Under the pieces are notes generated by a model. The model was not told where the DNA came from and did no database searches. It worked only from the letters and a program-made list of their open reading frames with translations. From an uncultured Campylobacter sp. (GTDB lineage: Bacteria > Campylobacterota > Campylobacteria > Campylobacterales > Campylobacteraceae), in assembly GCA_945873855.1 (NCBI GenBank), contig CAMCEN010000014.1, positions 1 to 38,762 of the forward strand: 38,762 nucleotides of DNA. Reading direction: 5' to 3'. Position numbers and translations under genes: made by a program. The number at the start of each line of letters is the position of its first letter. Position 1 is the stretch's first letter. This document shows positions 34,017 through 38,762 of this stretch, in pieces.

Positions 34017-34252
34017 TATAATCCTCCTAGTTCATCTTGTAATTTTGTCATTTTTCTTTGTAGTAAATAAATACTAAAAGCTACAATAAAAATACCGCAA
34101 AAGCCCATTATGCTAATCCAAAACGGCGTTTTTATAAGCTCGCTAACGCTGCTAAATGTAAAGCCAATCAAAGCAATTAACGAATTTACAAGACCTGCTA
34201 AATAAATATTATAATTTCCTAAATTTTCTTTTATTTTTTCTTTTCTGCTTAT
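34016..34252 (-). CDS. Small two-helix membrane protein with apparent ATA start
   Basis: The frame encodes about 78 residues: a basic start (SRKEKIKENLGNYN), two membrane helices (YLAGLVNSLIALIGF and FWISIMGFCGIFIVAFSIYL) and a KLQDELGGL tail ending in TAATG. The only ATG before the tail is in the second helix. No ATG, GTG or TTG lies upstream of the first helix, so the sensible start is the ATA at 34252. AAAAGG lies upstream, and a minus-strand TATAAT (34286-34281) would give a transcript beginning near 34274. It is either a rare ATA start or a start-codon mutation of a once normal gene. Confidence 0.5.
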   Translation of the reverse strand: MSRKEKIKENLGNYNIYLAGLVNSLIALIGFTFSSVSELIKTPFWISIMGFCGIFIVAFSIYLLQRKMTKLQDELGGL

Positions 34253-34280
34253 TTTTGTTTATTGCCTTTTAAAAAACTAC

Positions 34281-34286
34281 ATTATA
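34281..34286 (-). promoter_or_regulatory. Predicted -10 box for the slyD operon
   Basis: TATAAT on the minus strand within GCTATAATGTAG, divergent from and 14 bases away from the uvrA -10 box. Confidence 0.5.
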
Positions 34287-34299
34287 GCTAAAATTTTGC

Positions 34300-34305
34300 T
34301 ATAAT
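34300..34305 (+). promoter_or_regulatory. Predicted extended -10 box for uvrA
   Basis: TTTTGCTATAAT context, leader of about 47 bases to the ATG at 34359, which is preceded by AAAAAGG. Confidence 0.55.
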
Positions 34306-34358
34306 TTGGAATTTTTAGCAAAATTTTAAGAGCAAAAAAGAGCAAAAAAAGGTAAAAA

Positions 34359-37181
34359 ATGAGCGAGTTTATAAAAATAACCGGCGCAAAAGAACATAAT
34401 CTAAAAAATATAAATCTATCTATCCCAAAAAACAAACTAGTAGTCTTTACAGGGCTTTCAGGCTCTGGTAAAAGCACTCTAGCTTTTGATACTTTATATG
34501 CTGAGGGGCAAAGACGCTATATAGAGAGCCTTTCAAGCTATGCTAGGCAGTTTTTAGGACGAGTTGGCAAGCCTGATGTAGAGCGTATTGAAGGGCTTAC
34601 CCCAGCAATAGCAATAGATCAAAAAAGCACTAGCAAAAACCCACGCTCAACTGTGGGCACTATCACTGAGATCTACGACTACTTGCGCCTACTTTATGCC
34701 AGAGTTGGCACCCAGCACTGCTATAAATGCGGCAAGCCAGTAAGCAAAATGAGCATAAGCGATATAATAGATCAAATAAACGCCTTACCTCAGGGCTCAA
34801 AAATCATGCTTTTAGCCCCATTAGTGAGAGAGAAAAAAGGCTCATTTGAAGCCGAGCTAGAAAGGCTTAGAAACGATGGCTTTGTAAGGGCTCAAATAGA
34901 TGGTGTAATGCAACGCCTAGATGATGAAATAGAGCTAAGCAAAACCAAAAAACACACTATAAAAGCAGTAATTGACCGCATAGAACTAAGCCCAGAAAAT
35001 CATTTGCGCCTAATAGAAGGTGTGGAAAAAGCAGTAGCTCTTAGCTTTGGTGAGGTAGAGATTAGCATTGTAAATGCTGATGAGATGGGGCTTTTGCAGA
35101 GTCATATGCATTTTAGCGAGCATAATGCTTGCTTTGATTGTAAGATTTCTTATGAGAGCTTGGAGCCACTTTCATTTAGCTTTAACTCGCCAAAAGGCGC
35201 ATGCCCTGCTTGCGATGGGCTTGGGATGAATTTCAGCCTAGATCAAAGCAAGGTCATAAATGAAAACCTAAGCGTAGAAGCTGGGGCTTTAAAACTGCTT
35301 TATGGCTTTAATAAAAGCTATTATTATAAGTTTTGCCTAGCATTTTGCGAACAAAATGAAATAAATGCCAAAACTCCGTTTAATGAGCTTGCTGCCCACG
35401 AGCAAAAAGCCCTGCTTTATGGCAATGCTAGCAATATCAAATTTACTTGGAAAAGACATCATTTAGAGCGTAGATTTGAAGGGGCTTTGCGCCTAAGCTA
35501 TGAAATGCTAAAAGACAGCAAAGATTTTAGCGATTATATGATAGAAAAAGAGTGCAGCGAGTGTAAGGGCAAACGCTTAAATAAAGGCTCTTTGGCTGTA
35601 AAAGTAGCTGGCAAAAGCCTTGGCGAGCTAATAAGCATGCAGATTAAAGAGTGCTTTGCTTTTATGAATGAAACTAGCAATTTTACCTATCTCTCAGCGC
35701 AAAATGCTACCATCGCAGAGCCTATTTTAAAAGAAGTTAGAGAACGCCTTGCGTTTTTGTGCGATGTGGGCTTAGGCTATTTAAGTCTGGGCCGTGATGC
35801 TAGGACAATTAGCGGTGGAGAGGCGCAAAGAATTCGCATAGCAAGTCAAATCGGCTCAGGTCTTTCTGGCGTGATGTATGTGCTTGATGAGCCTAGCATA
35901 GGACTTCACGAGAAAGACACCATGCGCTTAATCAAAACTCTAAGAAGCCTACAAGAAAAAGGCAATAGCGTTTTAGTAGTAGAACACGATAAAAAAACTA
36001 TGGAGAGTGCTGATTTTATCATAGACATTGGTCCCAAAGCTGGGGTCATGGGCGGAGAGGTTGTATTTGCTGGCACTTATAAAGAACTGCTAAAAAGCAA
36101 AACCCTAACCGCACAGTATTTAAACGGCAAAGAAAGCATAAACTTTGCTAAAAATAGAGCGCAAGAAAACTTCATAGAAATCAAAAACGCAAACATAAAT
36201 AATATAAAAAATCTAAGCGTAAAAATCCCGCTAAGTAACCTAGTAGGCATCACAGGCGTATCAGGTAGCGGCAAAAGCTCGCTTATTTTAGGCACGCTTT
36301 TGCCAAAGGCCTTAGAGCAATTAACTCGCTCTAAAATCACGCCAAATGCTAGCGTAGCGCATATTGATGGACTTGAACAGCTTGATAAGGTAATCTACCT
36401 TGACCAAAGCCCAATTGGCCGCACCCCACGCTCAAATCCAGCTACTTATACAGGCGTGATGGACGAGATTAGAGAGCTATTTTGCGCTACAAAAGAGGCA
36501 AAACTGCGTGGATATAAGGCTGGTAGGTTTAGCTTTAATGTAAAAGGTGGGCGTTGTGAGAAATGCTCAGGCGATGGAGCGATCACTGTGGAGATGCACT
36601 TTTTGCCTGACATTAGCGTGGTTTGCGATGCCTGTAAGGGCAAGAGATACAATGAAGCCACGCTTGAAATCAAATACAAAGGCAAAAATATAGCTGATAT
36701 TTTAGAAATGAGCGTGGCTGAGGCACTGGAATTCTTTAAAGCTGTGCCAAAGATTCACGCTAAGCTTGCTACAATCTGCGCTGTGGGACTAGAATATATC
36801 ACACTAGGACAGAGTGCTACCACGCTAAGTGGTGGAGAGGCTCAGCGCATGAAACTAGCAAAAGAGCTGAGCCGCAGCGATACTGGCAAGACTCTTTATA
36901 TACTTGATGAGCCTACGACTGGACTGCATTTTGCAGATGTTGCTAGGCTAGTTAGCGTGCTTCAAAGTCTAGTAGAACTTGGCAATAGCGTAGTGGTAAT
37001 AGAACATAATCTTGATGTGATTAAAAACTGCGATTATCTAGTAGATATGGGGCCAGAGGGTGGTGACTTGGGCGGTCAGGTCATCGCTACTGGCAGCCCA
37101 AAAGAAGTAGCCAAAAATCACAAAAAAACGCACTCTTTTACAGGCGAGTTTTTAGAGGATGAGTTAAAAGCGATGAAATAG
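34359..37181 (+). CDS. uvrA: Excinuclease ABC subunit A
   Basis: 940 residues. This is the damage-recognition ATPase of nucleotide excision repair. The two ABC halves have GLSGSGKSTLAF / ISGGEAQRIRIAS / VLDEPSIGLHE and GVSGSGKSSLI / LSGGEAQRMKLAK / ILDEPTTGLHF. Zinc modules are seen as CYKCGKP, CPACDGLG with upstream Cys, and CEKCSGDG with CDACKGKRY. The TAG stop shares its last base with a full palindrome (37181-37196). Confidence 0.97.
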   Translation: MSEFIKITGAKEHNLKNINLSIPKNKLVVFTGLSGSGKSTLAFDTLYAEGQRRYIESLSSYARQFLGRVGKPDVERIEGLTPAIAIDQKSTSKNPRSTVGTITEIYDYLRLLYARVGTQHCYKCGKPVSKMSISDIIDQINALPQGSKIMLLAPLVREKKGSFEAELERLRNDGFVRAQIDGVMQRLDDEIELSKTKKHTIKAVIDRIELSPENHLRLIEGVEKAVALSFGEVEISIVNADEMGLLQSHMHFSEHNACFDCKISYESLEPLSFSFNSPKGACPACDGLGMNFSLDQSKVINENLSVEAGALKLLYGFNKSYYYKFCLAFCEQNEINAKTPFNELAAHEQKALLYGNASNIKFTWKRHHLERRFEGALRLSYEMLKDSKDFSDYMIEKECSECKGKRLNKGSLAVKVAGKSLGELISMQIKECFAFMNETSNFTYLSAQNATIAEPILKEVRERLAFLCDVGLGYLSLGRDARTISGGEAQRIRIASQIGSGLSGVMYVLDEPSIGLHEKDTMRLIKTLRSLQEKGNSVLVVEHDKKTMESADFIIDIGPKAGVMGGEVVFAGTYKELLKSKTLTAQYLNGKESINFAKNRAQENFIEIKNANINNIKNLSVKIPLSNLVGITGVSGSGKSSLILGTLLPKALEQLTRSKITPNASVAHIDGLEQLDKVIYLDQSPIGRTPRSNPATYTGVMDEIRELFCATKEAKLRGYKAGRFSFNVKGGRCEKCSGDGAITVEMHFLPDISVVCDACKGKRYNEATLEIKYKGKNIADILEMSVAEALEFFKAVPKIHAKLATICAVGLEYITLGQSATTLSGGEAQRMKLAKELSRSDTGKTLYILDEPTTGLHFADVARLVSVLQSLVELGNSVVVIEHNLDVIKNCDYLVDMGPEGGDLGGQVIATGSPKEVAKNHKKTHSFTGEFLEDELKAMK

Positions 37182-37278
37182 GAATTCTAGAATTCCCTAG
37201 AATAAATTCCCTAGAATAAACTCACTTAGGAATTCTAGAATTCCCTAGAATAAACTCACTTAGGAATTCTAGAATTCC
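37181..37278. repeat. Three palindromes filling the uvrA/receiver convergent gap
   Basis: Perfect copies at 37181-37196, 37229-37244 and 37263-37278. The linker AATAAACTCACTTA occurs twice, so the last two are a tandem duplication. The outer copies supply part of the TAG stop codons of both flanking genes. Probable bidirectional terminator. Confidence 0.94.
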
Positions 37279-37673
37279 TACAAAATCATACTTGCAGCTT
37301 GCTCTACCATTGCTTTTAAATCATCAAAATAAATCGGCTTTTGTAAAAAACCAAAGGCGCCGATTTCTATAGCTTTCTCTTTTAGACTCTCATCAGCTGA
37401 CATGAGTATCACAGGGATACCCAGCAAATCACTCTTTTCAAGGTTTTTGATCAAATCAAAACCATTTATTTTTGGCATATTTATCTCAGCAATTATCATT
37501 GAAAAACTATCGCTTAGACGCAAGAGATTTAAAGCCCCCAGCGGGTTTTTTTGTACAAGCACATGCCCTACATCGCTTATGTGTTGAAGCAGGGCTTTTT
37601 CCACCTCAGCAGAGCTTGCATTAGGCTCGATTAGCATGATTTTCAAATCATTTTTTAAGATATTATTTGACAT
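37278..37673 (-). CDS. Stand-alone receiver-domain protein with degenerate phosphorylation site
   Basis: 131 residues from the ATG at 37673; an open GTG at 37715 overlaps the promoter and is unlikely. The CheY-like fold is recognisable (IMLIEPN, AEINMPKINGFDLI, ILMSADES, LQKPI). The phospho-acceptor Asp of the usual DxxMP is Glu (EINMP), and the N-terminal acidic pair reads EP instead of DD. The conserved Ser and Lys remain. It may be a locked or phosphorylation-independent receiver. No output domain. It is divergent from pcm with overlapping promoters. Confidence 0.8.
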   Translation of the reverse strand: MSNNILKNDLKIMLIEPNASSAEVEKALLQHISDVGHVLVQKNPLGALNLLRLSDSFSMIIAEINMPKINGFDLIKNLEKSDLLGIPVILMSADESLKEKAIEIGAFGFLQKPIYFDDLKAMVEQAASMIL

Positions 37674-37703
37674 CTTTTGCTCTTGTGTGAATTTTTTGCC
37701 AAA

Positions 37704-37709
37704 AGTATA
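37704..37709 (-). promoter_or_regulatory. Predicted -10 box for the receiver gene
   Basis: TATACT on the minus strand in TTGTGCTATACT, about 30 bases before the ATG at 37673. Confidence 0.45.
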
Positions 37710-37731
37710 GCACAAATTGCGAAGTTTTTTG

Positions 37732-37737
37732 TATAAT
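37732..37737 (+). promoter_or_regulatory. Predicted -10 box of pcm; near-leaderless start
   Basis: TATAAT lies 7 bases before the ATG at 37745 in TATAATTGCGCTTATG, the same arrangement as ksgA. Confidence 0.6.
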
Positions 37738-37744
37738 TGCGCTT

Positions 37745-38374
37745 ATGGATCACATAGAAAGTATAAAATGCCTGCGCCTAGCAGAGCAAATAGCAGGCAT
37801 AATCGACATCTCAAAATCAGTATTTGACGCTATTGCTGCTACTCCACGCTCGGCTTTTGTGCCCAGCATCAAGGATGCTTTTAGCCTAGATCCGCAGTCC
37901 ATAGGCGGTGCGCAGTGGATATCATCGCCCTTGACAGTTGTTAAAATGACAGAAGCACTGAGGGCCGAGGGCTGCGATAATGTTCTAGAAATCGGCTGTG
38001 GCAGCGGCTATCAAGCAGCCGTGCTCTCAAAAATCGCTCACAGAGTTTTTAGCATAGAGCGCATTGAAAGCCTTGCAAGTAGCGCAAAAGCACGCCTAAA
38101 GCAGCTTGGGTTTAATAATGTTTTTGTGCGCTTTGATGATGGTAGCATAGGCTGGAAGAGCTCTGCACCTTTTGATCGCATCATACTTAGCTGCGCTACT
38201 GCTAGCGTGCCACAGGCTCTTTTTGATCAGCTAAAAGATGGCGGCGTGCTAGTAGCACCTGTGGCAAAGGACAGCACCCAGCAAATCACTCGCTATATCA
38301 AAACAGCCGCTGGCATAGAAAAAGAAGTGCTTGATAACTGCGATTTTGTACCGCTGCTTAGCGGTAGAGCCTAA
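37745..38374 (+). CDS. pcm: Protein-L-isoaspartate O-methyltransferase
   Basis: 209 residues. It uses SAM to methylate isoaspartyl residues and start their repair. TPRSAFVP, the post-motif region AQWISSPLTVVKMTEAL, the SAM motif VLEIGCGSGYQAAVLS, and FDRIILSCATASVP are typical of the family. There is no ribosome site; the ATG follows a -10 box by 7 bases, so the message is predicted to be nearly leaderless. Confidence 0.93.
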   Translation: MDHIESIKCLRLAEQIAGIIDISKSVFDAIAATPRSAFVPSIKDAFSLDPQSIGGAQWISSPLTVVKMTEALRAEGCDNVLEIGCGSGYQAAVLSKIAHRVFSIERIESLASSAKARLKQLGFNNVFVRFDDGSIGWKSSAPFDRIILSCATASVPQALFDQLKDGGVLVAPVAKDSTQQITRYIKTAAGIEKEVLDNCDFVPLLSGRA

Positions 38375-38474
38375 GTGGCTTTTAAGATTTTGTCTTAGGA
38401 ATTCTAGAATTCCTAAGAGAATTTACTAGGAATTTTAGAATTCCCAAGGTAAATTCTAGAATTCCTAAGCCTTG

Positions 38475-38508
38475 TGTCATCCCCTGACTTGATCAGGGGA
38501 TCTCATCA
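38475..38508 (+). repeat. Hairpin repeat related to 12229 and 12283
   Basis: ATCCCCTGA-CT-TGATCAGGGGAT stem-loop followed by CTCATCA. Stem bases differ from the pheA-hisC copies but pairing is kept, and the left flank CTAAGCCTTGTGTCAT is the same as the flank of the 12283 copy read on the minus strand. Confidence 0.85.
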
Positions 38509-38526
38509 CAAAGAATTCCAAAATTC

Positions 38527-38673
38527 CGTCATTGCGAGGAGTGAGTGAAACGAGCGACGAAGCAATCTCATTTATTAAGCCTTGAACGAGATTGCTCCCT
38601 CTTTTTTCAAAGCCTCGCAATGACGGTGATTTGATGAGATTGCTCCCTCTACTTTGCTCCCTCGCAATGACGG
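38527..38673. repeat. CGTCATTGCGAGG-type inverted repeat elements
   Basis: One copy forward (38527-38569, CGTCATTGCGAGG to CGAAGCAATCTC) and two reversed, shorter copies (38588-38626 and 38636-38673, GAGATTGCTCCCTC to CCTCGCAATGACGG). The forward and first reverse copies can fold on each other. Similar elements occur in unrelated bacteria, as I recall, so horizontal spread is likely. Confidence 0.85.
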
Positions 38674-38762
38674 AATTTGAGAATTTATTCTAGGAATTCA
38701 AGTTTTTGGGAATTCTAGATTTTATTCTAGGGAATTCTAGATTTTATTCTAGGGAATTCTAG

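Larger units (their letters stand above)
38375..38762. repeat. Gene-free repeat block at the right edge
   Basis: No gene seen. Contents in order: a perfect 24-base palindrome (38394-38417) that begins a 41-base unit related to those at 8867 and 8941 (38404-38444), a third copy (core 38452-38463), and a hairpin element (38475-38508) with ATCCCCTGA and TCAGGGGAT. Next come a CGTCATTGCGAGG element (38527-38569) and two inverted relatives (38588-38626, 38636-38673). Last are three half-site units of the form GGGAATTCTAGATTTTATTCTA running off the window end. Confidence 0.92.

Overview
The window is an AT-rich chromosomal segment from a Campylobacter-like member of the Campylobacterota. The evidence is gene content and order. 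The run lysA - HAD hydrolase - pheA - hisC - fliF - fliG - fliH - dxs is the order I recall from Campylobacter jejuni. The ksgA-rnj pair, the slyD/fabD/pfs/PP-loop operon and the cstA-ybdD pair also fit that group, as do weak extended -10 promoters of the TTTTGNTATAAT type. No rRNA, tRNA, CRISPR array, prophage or transposase was recognised.

Layout. 1-878: 3' end of an aminofutalosine-deaminase-like amidohydrolase. 957-5843: one MBOAT O-acyltransferase followed by three tandem paralogous SGNH-like membrane-anchored proteins. 5934-8778: ksgA and RNase J, overlapping. 8786-8985: a probable glyoxalase-family gene remnant merging into a repeat cluster. 9055-19818: amino-acid, flagellar-basal-body, isoprenoid and biotin genes (lysA, HAD, pheA, hisC, fliFGH, dxs, bioD). 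19927-22318: cstA with its small partner. 22379-28084: a small exported protein, then an accessory module of an M28-like DUF4910 protein, a DltA-like adenylating enzyme, an acyl carrier protein, a Cys-cluster protein, an AAC(3)-type acyltransferase and a convergent methyltransferase carrying an in-frame G9 tract. 28209-29530: fabI-bcp. 29712-34252 (minus strand): ogt, a TtcA-like PP-loop enzyme, pfs, fabD, a BrnT/BrnA toxin-antitoxin pair, slyD and two small membrane proteins. 34359-38374: uvrA, a degenerate receiver protein and pcm. 38375-38762: a dense repeat block.

The most striking feature is a short perfect palindrome, GGAATTCTAGAATTCC, with its half-site and tandem derivatives. The 12-base core AATTCTAGAATT appears more than 20 times by my hand count. 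It occurs in intergenic regions as terminator-like hairpins, arrays and shared stop codons. It also occurs inside genes, always in one of its two stop-free frames, encoding NSRIP or GILEF(L). In bioD four units of 21 bases make a seven-residue tandem repeat right after a conserved active-site segment. Each copy holds two GAATTC sites, which fit RAATTY, the motif whose adenine methylation licenses DNA for transformation in C. jejuni. An uptake-signal role is therefore a testable idea.

The second system of interest is the 22.9-28.1 kb module. Its parts resemble genes scattered in the C. jejuni flagellin-glycosylation locus. They suggest activation of an amino or hydroxy acid on a carrier protein, transfer to an amino sugar, and methylation switched by slippage in the G9 tract. 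All functions are inferred from motifs and remembered families; no database search was possible.
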